From positions 1 to 44,516 of the forward strand of contig JAVIYP010000022.1 in assembly GCA_031323845.1 (NCBI GenBank): a stretch of 44,516 bases of DNA, given 5' to 3'. Under the pieces are notes generated by a model that saw only the letters and a list, made by a program, of their open reading frames with translations, ran no database searches and was not told where the DNA came from. This DNA is from PUPG01 sp031323845. Its GTDB lineage: Bacteria; Bacteroidota; Bacteroidia; Bacteroidales; UBA7960. Positions 1-7,638 of the stretch are shown here, piece after piece. The first letter of the stretch is position 1, and each line of letters starts with the position of its first letter. Both the position numbers and the translations under genes were made by a program.

Positions 1-1
1 T

Positions 2-595
2 GATGCCATGAACGTGCTGCACAAGAAAAAGATTGACATCATGTTCCTAGACATCAAGATGCCCACGCTGTCAGGCCTCGATATGCTCAAAACCATGGAT
101 AATCCGCCTAAAGTGATCCTTACCACCGCCTTTTCCGAATTTGCTGCCGAAAGCTACGAATACGGTGTGACCGACTACCTGCTTAAACCCATTGCCTTTG
201 AGCGTTTCCTTAAAGCGGTGAACAAGATCCTCATCCCGGCGCATGGCCCCGCCATTCCCGAAAGCAGCACGCCCAAACAGCCTGCTCCGGAGGTGATCTT
301 TTTCAAGGCCGACAAAAAGATCCACAAATTCCATCATAAGGAAATTTTGTATTTAGAGGGTTATGGCAATTATGTGAAGGTGCATAACACACAAGGCAAG
401 CCTTTGCTGGTGCTTGACAAACTCAGTAACATGGCAGACCAATTGCCCGCCGGCCAGTTTCTCAGGGTGCACAAATCATACATAATCAACCTGGTGCATG
501 TAAGCCACATCGAGGGCAACAGGGTTAAGCTGGGTGATACGGAGGTGCCGGTTTCAGGCACTTATAAGCAGCAGTTGCTTGATATCATAGCTTAA
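2..595 (+). CDS. LytTR-family response regulator, 5' end cut by window
   Basis: This is the C-terminal part of a two-component response regulator that would bind DNA as the output of a LytS-type sensor kinase. The reading frame is open to the left edge, so the true start lies outside; the ATG at position 8 is internal. What is visible is most of a receiver domain: the phospho-acceptor Asp in MFLDIKMP, the switch residue in ILTTAF and the conserved Lys in YLLKP. A linker of about 30 residues rich in Pro and Ala follows, then a LytTR DNA-binding domain (ILYLEGYGNYVKVH, then FLRVHKSYIINL). About 10-40 N-terminal residues are missing, including the acidic pair of the receiver. The usual partner, a histidine kinase of the LytS/YehU type, would be expected just upstream. 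Targets cannot be told from the sequence. Confidence 0.93.
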   Translation, partial: DAMNVLHKKKIDIMFLDIKMPTLSGLDMLKTMDNPPKVILTTAFSEFAAESYEYGVTDYLLKPIAFERFLKAVNKILIPAHGPAIPESSTPKQPAPEVIFFKADKKIHKFHHKEILYLEGYGNYVKVHNTQGKPLLVLDKLSNMADQLPAGQFLRVHKSYIINLVHVSHIEGNRVKLGDTEVPVSGTYKQQLLDIIA

Positions 596-808
596 TTTCG
601 ATAAAACTGTTTTCCGGATGTATCATTCAGGATGTTTTTTTGCGTTAATGCTTCAGAAAACTTTGATGACTTTGAAGACCGCAGGGATTCAGAAAATGAA
701 GTAAGTTGCAAGCTTGTAAAAGATTGCTGATTTTTTTATATTTATGCTTTCTTCCATGGTTGCATGCAAGCAAGGCCAGGTTTTTTTATGTAAAAACGCG
801 ACTCAGTC

Positions 809-1366
809 ATGGATTTCTCTGAACTTATATTAAAGCGTGAAAGCGTTCGCAAGTATTCTTCACGTGCAGTTGAAAAAGAAGCTATCGAACAGATTTTAGA
901 GGCCTGCCGTATGGCACCATCGGCCTGTAATTCGCAACCATGGAGCTTTGTGGTGGTCACCGATCCGCAACTTAAACACCAGGTGGCTAAGGCAAGCTAC
1001 GGCAAGGTGTTACGCTTCAACCGGTTTGCAATCCAGGCCCCGGTCATTGTTGCCCTGATCGCTGAACCACCCAACTGGTTGTCCAAAATAGGCAGCAGTA
1101 TTAAAGATAAGGACTTCTACCTGATGGACATAGGTATTGTTGCTGAACACTTCTGCCTTCAGGCAGCGGAACTCGGACTGGGAAGCTGCATGCTCGGCTG
1201 GTTTGATGAGGCCAGGGTGAAAGAATTACTGGCAGTGCCTTCAAAAAAAAGAATTCCCTTGCTGATCACGCTCGGTTATGCCGTAAGGGAGCACCCGCGA
1301 AAAAAAATACGCAAGCCATCAAATCAGCTTTATTCCTATAATAAATACACAGAACGAGACAGGTAA
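809..1366 (+). CDS. nitroreductase family protein
   Basis: A 185-residue FMN-dependent oxidoreductase of the nitroreductase fold, probably cytoplasmic and dimeric, using NAD(P)H to reduce nitro compounds, quinones or flavins. The N terminus has the family signature for FMN phosphate binding (RESVRKYSSRAV, residues about 10-21) and the usual MAPSACNSQPW segment at about 36-46. The C-terminal part has the GLGSCMLGWFDE segment that packs on the flavin, followed by a basic tail. Length is normal for the short, one-domain members common in Bacteroidota. It stands alone: 213 bases of AT-rich DNA separate it from the response regulator and 90 bases from the antiporter. The real substrate cannot be inferred. 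Confidence 0.93.
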   Translation: MDFSELILKRESVRKYSSRAVEKEAIEQILEACRMAPSACNSQPWSFVVVTDPQLKHQVAKASYGKVLRFNRFAIQAPVIVALIAEPPNWLSKIGSSIKDKDFYLMDIGIVAEHFCLQAAELGLGSCMLGWFDEARVKELLAVPSKKRIPLLITLGYAVREHPRKKIRKPSNQLYSYNKYTERDR

Positions 1367-1429
1367 CATGTAAAAGCATATCTGTACAGAAATTTTAAAT
1401 GCATTAAAACATAGTGGCCTGAAAATGGT

Positions 1430-1437
1430 TATCTTTG
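1430..1437 (+). promoter_or_regulatory. candidate -7 box for the K+/H+ antiporter
   Basis: TATCTTTG matches the Bacteroidota -7 consensus TAnnTTTG exactly and sits 19 bases before the antiporter start codon, which implies a very short leader. No convincing -33 TTG is seen at the usual distance, so the call rests on the -7 element and its position. Confidence 0.5.
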
Positions 1438-1456
1438 TGTATATAAAGCATGCTGC

Positions 1457-2917
1457 ATGGTTCTTGGAATTGAGAACATTCTGTTAATTGGCTCTATTCT
1501 TTTGCTGATCAGCCTTGTTGCTGGAAAAACTTCCTATCGTTTTGGTGTACCTACACTTATTCTTTTCCTTGGAATTGGTATGCTGGCTGGTTCTGAAGGG
1601 ATTGGTGGCATTCATTTTGACGACCCGGGCAATGCGCGCTTTATTGGTATTATCGCTCTGAACTTCATTCTTTTCTCCGGGGGACTTGATACCAACTGGA
1701 CTTCTATTAAGCCCTGTTTCTGGAAAGGGCTGTCGCTTTCCTCCCTTGGGGTGCTGCTTACCGCAGTTTCCCTGGGAACCTTTGTATGGCTCGTAACAGA
1801 TTTTACGCTTTATGAGGGCCTGTTGCTCGGTGCTATTGTTTCATCCACTGATGCAGCAGCGGTTTTCTCCATACTGCGTTCAAAAAACCTCGCCTTGAAA
1901 GGCTCGTTGCGATCAACCCTTGAGTTTGAGAGCGGAAGTAACGATCCCATGGCCTATGTGCTTACCATCGCATTTCTTGGATTAGTGATCAACCAGGATA
2001 AGAGCCTGGTGTCGGTGATTCCTATGTTCGTGCAGCAGATGGCCATCGGGGGTATTGCCGGTTATTTTTTGGGGAAAATCAGCCGTTATATTATCAACCA
2101 TATCAGGCTTGACTTTGAGGGCCTTTACCCGGTGCTGGTGATCGCCATGATGTTTTTCACCTTCTCTGCTACCGACTTCGTTGGCGGAAATGGGTTTCTG
2201 GCTGTTTACATATGCGCTGTTTATCTTGCCAACCATGATCTGATCCATAAAAAAACCATCATGAAGGTCTTTGACGGTCTTGCATGGCTGTTTCAGATCG
2301 TCTTGTTCCTTAGTCTGGGCTTGTTGGTGTATCCCTCACAAATCATACCCATCATCGGTATCGGTTTGCTTATTTCATTCTTTCTGATTGTAATTGCACG
2401 CCCGCTGAGTGTCATGCTGAGCCTGGTGTTTTTCCGCATGAGAATGCGCAACCGTCTGTACATCTCCTGGGTAGGACTCAGGGGTGCCGTACCGATTGTT
2501 TTTGCCACATATCCGTTGCTTGCCGGCATAGAAAAAGCGGAAATGATATTCAACATTGTGTTTTTTGTTTCGGTGACCTCTGTCATCATCCAGGGAACAA
2601 CCCTGCCTTTAGTTGCCAAATGGCTGCATGTTGCGCTGCCTGCAAGGGTGAAACGCCTTGAAACCTCTGAGATCATGCTTGCAGAAGGAGTAAAGTCAGC
2701 TATGATAGAATTAACCCTCCCCCCCGGTTCTCCAGTGGATGGAAGGCAGCTTGTTGATATACACTTCCCTCATAAAGCAATCATTGCCATGATCAAACGC
2801 GGCAATGAATACATCACTCCGAACGGAGCCACTTTGCTGCAGCAGGGAGATAAACTGGTGATACTGGCTGAATCGGAAGAATACCTCGGTGAAGTCTATA
2901 AATGCCTTGGATTATAA
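1457..2917 (+). CDS. K+/H+ antiporter of the NhaP2/CvrA type with C-terminal RCK_C domain
   Basis: A 486-residue CPA1-family cation/proton antiporter in the inner membrane, expected to expel K+ (or Na+) in exchange for protons. About twelve hydrophobic segments fill residues 5-390. The transport-site residues typical of the family are present: SSTDAAAVFSIL (Asp132) and ESGSNDPMAY (Asn162-Asp163). After the membrane domain comes a short linker and a TrkA-C (RCK_C) regulatory domain at about 400-486, with a GDKLVILAE strand near the end. That layout is characteristic of NhaP2/CvrA proteins, although the second C-terminal CorC/HCC domain of E. coli CvrA is absent, so this is the shorter version. 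The start is chosen because the first hydrophobic helix begins at once. Ion preference is inferred from family, not shown here. Confidence 0.92.
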   Translation: MVLGIENILLIGSILLLISLVAGKTSYRFGVPTLILFLGIGMLAGSEGIGGIHFDDPGNARFIGIIALNFILFSGGLDTNWTSIKPCFWKGLSLSSLGVLLTAVSLGTFVWLVTDFTLYEGLLLGAIVSSTDAAAVFSILRSKNLALKGSLRSTLEFESGSNDPMAYVLTIAFLGLVINQDKSLVSVIPMFVQQMAIGGIAGYFLGKISRYIINHIRLDFEGLYPVLVIAMMFFTFSATDFVGGNGFLAVYICAVYLANHDLIHKKTIMKVFDGLAWLFQIVLFLSLGLLVYPSQIIPIIGIGLLISFFLIVIARPLSVMLSLVFFRMRMRNRLYISWVGLRGAVPIVFATYPLLAGIEKAEMIFNIVFFVSVTSVIIQGTTLPLVAKWLHVALPARVKRLETSEIMLAEGVKSAMIELTLPPGSPVDGRQLVDIHFPHKAIIAMIKRGNEYITPNGATLLQQGDKLVILAESEEYLGEVYKCLGL

Positions 2918-2919
2918 AC

Positions 2920-3024
2920 ATGCTGTTAAGTCAAACAGTACCATTCAATCTTCTTGACAGAGATGGAGAGCGCATAACCGGTGCTTTGGCTGATCACTAC
3001 ATTTTGGAAAAGGTGTTTGATTAA
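2920..3024 (+). CDS. possible 34-residue peptide gene or gene remnant
   Basis: A short open frame begins two bases after the antiporter stop codon and reads MLLSQTVPFNLLDRDGER in its first half, ending in ILEKVFD. It has no ribosome-binding signal and no family that I recognise. Its close spacing suggests either translational coupling to the antiporter or the remains of a longer gene; chance is quite possible in a stretch this short. Confidence 0.15.
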   Translation: MLLSQTVPFNLLDRDGERITGALADHYILEKVFD

Positions 3025-3088
3025 GCATGAAGGCATGCCGTTGCCTGTAGCACCCGTAATGAAGTTCCATAAAGCAGATGGTGTTTAC

Positions 3089-3126
3089 AAACCAGGGGCG
3101 AAACCTTGCGGTTCCGCCCCTGGTTT
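3089..3126. terminator. strong 17-bp hairpin between convergent genes
   Basis: The left arm AAACCAGGGGCGAAACC (3089-3105) and the right arm GGTTCCGCCCCTGGTTT (3110-3126) pair with a single mismatch around a TTGC loop. It lies between the plus-strand antiporter and the minus-strand protease, where a two-way terminator is expected. Neither side has a real T-tract (the 3' side reads TATACGAC), so it may instead be a REP-like palindromic element or an mRNA-stabilising hairpin. Confidence 0.6.
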
Positions 3127-3178
3127 ATACGACCCGGGAAGCAATTCCGTTAACTTCCCTCTTACGTCATTGACAAAA

Positions 3179-6100
3179 CTACTGCACCAGGACTTTCCTG
3201 ACAATAGTGTTGTCGTTGTAATCAAGTCTTAGCATGTAGAAGCCCGGCTTCAGGCCTTCCAGGCTAAGGGTGAGGTCAATCTGGCCCTGTTCGCTGATGA
3301 CTTGCTGACGGATGGTTTGTCCGTGCACGTTGCTCAGGGAGATGTATGCCTTTCCGGCACTCTCTTTATTAAACTGAACAAAGATAAACTCCTTGGCAGG
3401 ATTTGGATACACCAGTAGTCCGCTTGCATCTTGTTCATCCGTTTCGGCTATTCCTGTCGGATAATCATAGGATGCGATAACAGGAGCTTTCAAAGCATTG
3501 AGGTTACCTGCAATGAGCCCGCCCCATCTGATTTCAGGGTTTTCTTCTGAAAACGCCAGTAGCTGGTGGATACCAGAAGGCAATGGTTTATTGTCCAAAC
3601 TGAATACCATAACGCTTACCCTATCTTCATCATGCCTTACGGCCATTTCGTGCCCGGGCAGCAAGAGTGCAAAGTCGAGCTCTTTGAGATCATTGCCGAC
3701 CAGCTCAAACTGAAGTCCGGCCAGTGTGCCGTCACTGTCAAGCATTATTCCGTCAGGTGTGAGATAGATATAGGATGTTTGAGAGCGCAGGTTGGGCCAT
3801 GGCGTCGCTTTACCCTGAGAAAAGATATTGACCGTGCCAATCACATCAAGGACATCTATCTGTCCGTCCTGGTTAACGTCAGCATTATTGTAGCAGAACG
3901 GCTGAGGATTAAGTCCGAGGAAGTAATTTACGATCTGTATCACATCCAGCACATTAACATCTCCGTCGCAGTTGGCATCACCCGGCAGCAGGGTCTCGTC
4001 CTCTGTGAAGAGGTAAATTTGGATGAACTGGTCCTGGTGGCCAAGCGCAAACATGCTTTCGTAGGGAATATAGCCTTCTTTATGGGCTGCGAAGTTGTAA
4101 CTTCCGGGCAGCAGGTCATAACTCGTAAACCCGTTATGGTCGGTATGCTGCGTCATGGAACCGATAGTCAGCAACGCATTTTCAATAGGCTGGCTGGCTG
4201 AGTTCATGACCTGGAATTCAACGGTCTGTACCTCATCAGATTCTTCCGCGGCAAAAGTAAGCCACAGGTTAGGCCTGATGTTGGATGATCCGTTGTATGG
4301 CGGTATGTCGTTCCAGTCATTAAAGCCGTAGGCAACCCTGTTTCCGGAAACCTGTGTGCTGGCTACCCTGTAATAGTTTGAGGTCCAGTTGGGCAAGCTT
4401 CCCCATACAATTTCTACCATCAGGTTGTCGGAACCGTTGTAAACAAAGTAATCATCCAGCTCTATGGTGTGCCAGCCGGTTGCCATGGGCATCACGTGCG
4501 GGTTCGATGCATAAACCAAAGGTGCACCCGCAGTATTCAGGAAGTTCGACAATGTTGAAGCGCTGGTATGCATCATACGCACTACGAAATTGGGCAGTTC
4601 GTTGTGTGAACTTGATGCCTGGATGATCTCAAAGGCAATTTCGGTGATGGTTTTTTCGCCAGGGCCAAGCTCACTGGCGAGATAAATCATCTGACTGCGG
4701 TTTGCCTTGTAATAGTTGTAGAATGGATACTGGTTGGAAGGCGTATTGCCATCTCCAAGTACCATTTCAGGCGTTTGACCAATGATCAGCAATTGCTCAG
4801 AGCTGAAGGAGTGGCCATCTTCGATAAGGAAGTTCAGGTCAACAAAAGTACCCTCAACTGTTGATTCGTGAGCAAAAACCGTATAAGCAACGTCAATGCT
4901 TTCACCTGCCGGTACTATTTCATGCTCAATAACCTGGTTGACAATTGTAAGATAGGGGTTGGCCGCCATCAGCGAGCTCACGGGAGCCATAGCCGGCGAA
5001 CCGCCGTTGTTGGTATAAGTGATAACGATATCCGCCGTTTCACCCGCGTCGAGCCGACCATTGCCATCACCGTGTTCACTGTCGTCTACATAATACTGAC
5101 CTATGCTGAACTGCGGTGAGTATATCCTGAGAGAGAAATTAGAGTCCCACTGGTGCCCTTCAGCATCAGTGATCTGCATGGTAAACAGAACATTGTGATT
5201 GTCGGGGATGATCTCTCCAACCTGGAAAGTAAAAGCACCGTTCAGCATCATGTTATCGTTCTCGTCAATATCGCCCCAAACATCGTGGTTATCGATAACG
5301 GTAACGTATTCACTTTCTGTGGTCAACAAGGCTTCAACGTCCTCGGCCAGTTCAATACCGACATTCTTGAGACTCATGTTCAGGGTAATGAATTCACCAT
5401 AATCAGCCTGGTTGTTGTTGTTTCCCTGTGAATCGTCAATGACATATTGATCAAAGATCACATAAGGACCTTCGGGTGGTATTACCTGCAGTTCTTCATT
5501 GATGTAGGTAACCCTGTTGAAACCACTGATGGCGAGGGTCAACATTCCGGGTTCTGCGGGCGGTTCTTCAAAAATCAAGGTGGCGGTGCCTCCGTCAATG
5601 GTTGCTGTGCCCAGGATAACCACTTCTTCTTCAACTTCATCATAATAAGTAACAGCCACCACAGCTCCATCAGCACCGGGAATGGTGATGTCGAAAAAGT
5701 CAGTGCCAAGGAATACCACGGGATTGTAAATGGGGTTGAATGGCTCAGGTGTGTTGGTTCTTACCATCAGTGTGGGGTCGCCGAACAATATCCAGGTAGC
5801 GTGTGTGTTTATGCCAGTAGTGCTGTACTGCGGAATCATGAACATACTGCCGTTGATTGAGATCCCTCCGTAAGTCCTTTTAATGGTTGGTCCAAGAGGA
5901 ATACTGGCTTCGGTTTTGATGCTTACCATCTCGTCCTGGCCGCACATCGGAGGTTGCCAGGGCTGGTTGATGGTGGCGGCCATAATGCCTATGGCACCGG
6001 CAGGCTGACCATTGTGCGTGGCTCGCATCCAGGCTTCGGCAAAGCAAAAGTTGTTCACAAAAGCACCATTAACACAGGCCACAGACTGAATGTAGGGGAG

Positions 6101-7519
6101 CTTGCCAATATTGGTGAGCTGGTTCACATGGCTTATGTTGTAACCGGCAACACTCCAGCTGGTTACAGATCCGTGGTTACAGAAGTTAATGGTTGATACC
6201 CCGTTGTTTATGTTGGCAGAGATCTGGGCTGCCGTCGTATTTGGAACTCCGGGTACGTTACCATCATAATTGCGGTAAACTACATCATAAGTGAAGTTAA
6301 GCAGCGTGTCGCGAATAAAGTCCATGTGCGTATGGTCGCCTTCGCCGTGGTGTCCGCTTCCTGTACCTTCATTCCTGGCAATACCCATTCCTTTGTTCAG
6401 CCACGTGTCGGTTTCATCAAGGTCTCTTTCGTATTCAATCATTCGCTGAACCTGTGTTTCGACGTGTGCAACGGTTTCGGCTGAAAAACGTCCTACAAAG
6501 ATATCGTTGAATGCGTTGGTTCCCACAAGAAAGCCGTATGCATTGTCAGAGTGATTGTTGTTATAAGTCATGGGCGGGATCTGGGGACCGTCACCAATCA
6601 GCAGGAGATAGGCAAAATCGTCGTTATTGTTGTAATAGTTTTGCACAAAGTTCTTGATGGCTGTCGGTGTTGTGCCGGTAGTGGCCGTTGTGACCATCTC
6701 CGTTCTGCGGCCTAAGGTCCTTTTCCAGTCAATGAATGGCTGCATTGCCTCTGCAAAAGGCGGATGGGCAATGATCAGCAGACTGCCTTCTTCACCTTCC
6801 AGCATGGGGTAAGACTTTTCGGCTGCGCCCATGTTGAGGAAAAAGCGATTGTATATGGCATTGAACTCCGGTTCAAGAGAGATCATGTCGCGCGTCCTGT
6901 AAAGGGGCTCATGACCTTCTTTTCCGGTTGACTTCACCTCGATTACCAGGTCGGTATACACCCGTAACACCCGGGTAACCGGATTGTACTGAAACGGATA
7001 AACATTTACCGACTGGCCACGAAAATCGCGCATGATGAATGGTTCCTGCAGATCGGCAAGCTTACCTGGCCAGAAAGCATCCTGCTGATAAGCTTCTCCA
7101 TAAACATAGGGAACATCAGCTGGCCTGATGTTCCTGGTAAAATGGCCTTTCGAAGGAGCCACGTCAACATTCTCGAATTCGACATACTTCGAACTGATAA
7201 TGTTTACTTCCATCTTATCAATGTCAGGAATGATAAGGGTAGAGACGATCTTAGCCAGATCGGGATATCCCGTTTCCATGATCTGAACACCATTGTCAAT
7301 ACTGATCATCATCTCTTTTCCCTTAGGTGTATTCAGCACTTTTTCAAAATATCCGTCCAGACTATACTGCAGCTGTGTTTCATAGATGTTGCTGCTGATC
7401 AGCCTTACTTCAGCCGGAGACTGCCCCGCCTGATTTATGCCAACCCAGTTTGAGCCGGCAAAGGCATTGGAAAACACACCTGTTACAATGAATAACAATA
7501 GGTATAAACTACGCTTCAT
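3179..7519 (-). CDS. secreted Arg-gingipain-like C25 protease with dockerin and T9SS sorting domain
   Basis: A 1446-residue exported cysteine protease. A signal peptide (about 1-21) leads into a C25 propeptide (about 25-220), then the catalytic domain (about 238-590). Its catalytic pair is His449 (FCNHGSVTSW) and Cys482 (SVACVNGAF), 33 residues apart as in RgpB (His211, Cys244). Residues matching the RgpB Arg pocket are kept: Asp395, Gln519, Trp521 and Met525. An Ig-like domain follows, as in RgpB, then two CARDB-like beta domains, a jelly-roll-like module (about 900-1110), a carboxypeptidase-regulatory-like domain, a dockerin with two calcium loops (about 1177-1236; DANCDGDVN and DVNQDGQID), a possible cohesin-like module (about 1250-1345) and a type A T9SS sorting domain that begins near YPNPAKEF. 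Expected product: a surface or secreted endopeptidase cutting after Arg. The specificity is inference from recalled RgpB residues. The upstream neighbour is a paralogue. Confidence 0.95.
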   Translation of the reverse strand: MKRSLYLLLFIVTGVFSNAFAGSNWVGINQAGQSPAEVRLISSNIYETQLQYSLDGYFEKVLNTPKGKEMMISIDNGVQIMETGYPDLAKIVSTLIIPDIDKMEVNIISSKYVEFENVDVAPSKGHFTRNIRPADVPYVYGEAYQQDAFWPGKLADLQEPFIMRDFRGQSVNVYPFQYNPVTRVLRVYTDLVIEVKSTGKEGHEPLYRTRDMISLEPEFNAIYNRFFLNMGAAEKSYPMLEGEEGSLLIIAHPPFAEAMQPFIDWKRTLGRRTEMVTTATTGTTPTAIKNFVQNYYNNNDDFAYLLLIGDGPQIPPMTYNNNHSDNAYGFLVGTNAFNDIFVGRFSAETVAHVETQVQRMIEYERDLDETDTWLNKGMGIARNEGTGSGHHGEGDHTHMDFIRDTLLNFTYDVVYRNYDGNVPGVPNTTAAQISANINNGVSTINFCNHGSVTSWSVAGYNISHVNQLTNIGKLPYIQSVACVNGAFVNNFCFAEAWMRATHNGQPAGAIGIMAATINQPWQPPMCGQDEMVSIKTEASIPLGPTIKRTYGGISINGSMFMIPQYSTTGINTHATWILFGDPTLMVRTNTPEPFNPIYNPVVFLGTDFFDITIPGADGAVVAVTYYDEVEEEVVILGTATIDGGTATLIFEEPPAEPGMLTLAISGFNRVTYINEELQVIPPEGPYVIFDQYVIDDSQGNNNNQADYGEFITLNMSLKNVGIELAEDVEALLTTESEYVTVIDNHDVWGDIDENDNMMLNGAFTFQVGEIIPDNHNVLFTMQITDAEGHQWDSNFSLRIYSPQFSIGQYYVDDSEHGDGNGRLDAGETADIVITYTNNGGSPAMAPVSSLMAANPYLTIVNQVIEHEIVPAGESIDVAYTVFAHESTVEGTFVDLNFLIEDGHSFSSEQLLIIGQTPEMVLGDGNTPSNQYPFYNYYKANRSQMIYLASELGPGEKTITEIAFEIIQASSSHNELPNFVVRMMHTSASTLSNFLNTAGAPLVYASNPHVMPMATGWHTIELDDYFVYNGSDNLMVEIVWGSLPNWTSNYYRVASTQVSGNRVAYGFNDWNDIPPYNGSSNIRPNLWLTFAAEESDEVQTVEFQVMNSASQPIENALLTIGSMTQHTDHNGFTSYDLLPGSYNFAAHKEGYIPYESMFALGHQDQFIQIYLFTEDETLLPGDANCDGDVNVLDVIQIVNYFLGLNPQPFCYNNADVNQDGQIDVLDVIGTVNIFSQGKATPWPNLRSQTSYIYLTPDGIMLDSDGTLAGLQFELVGNDLKELDFALLLPGHEMAVRHDEDRVSVMVFSLDNKPLPSGIHQLLAFSEENPEIRWGGLIAGNLNALKAPVIASYDYPTGIAETDEQDASGLLVYPNPAKEFIFVQFNKESAGKAYISLSNVHGQTIRQQVISEQGQIDLTLSLEGLKPGFYMLRLDYNDNTIVRKVLVQ

Positions 7520-7577
7520 GATTTGGTTTAATTAATGAATAACTGGTTTGAAATGGAGGTTGGTTTTTTATTTATCA

Positions 7578-7611
7578 GCGGGGACTTGTCACGGTGTGTC
7601 AGAGTCCCCGC
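7578..7611. other. 9-bp GC-rich hairpin between the two protease genes
   Basis: GCGGGGACT (7578-7586) and AGTCCCCGC (7603-7611) pair perfectly around a 16-base loop. It lies in the 119-base gap between two minus-strand genes. The T-rich run (TTTTTTATTT) is on the plus strand to its left, so read on the minus strand the hairpin is followed by A, not U; it is therefore not a classical terminator. It could shield the 3' end of the upstream mRNA or partly uncouple the two genes. Confidence 0.55.
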
Positions 7612-7638
7612 ATGCTGTATTTAATTTATAAACTTAGG

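Noticed and set aside
3566..4201. Long plus-strand open frame opposite the protease gene
   Set aside because: It is a shadow of the dockerin/tail coding region on the other strand and has no recognisable protein features.
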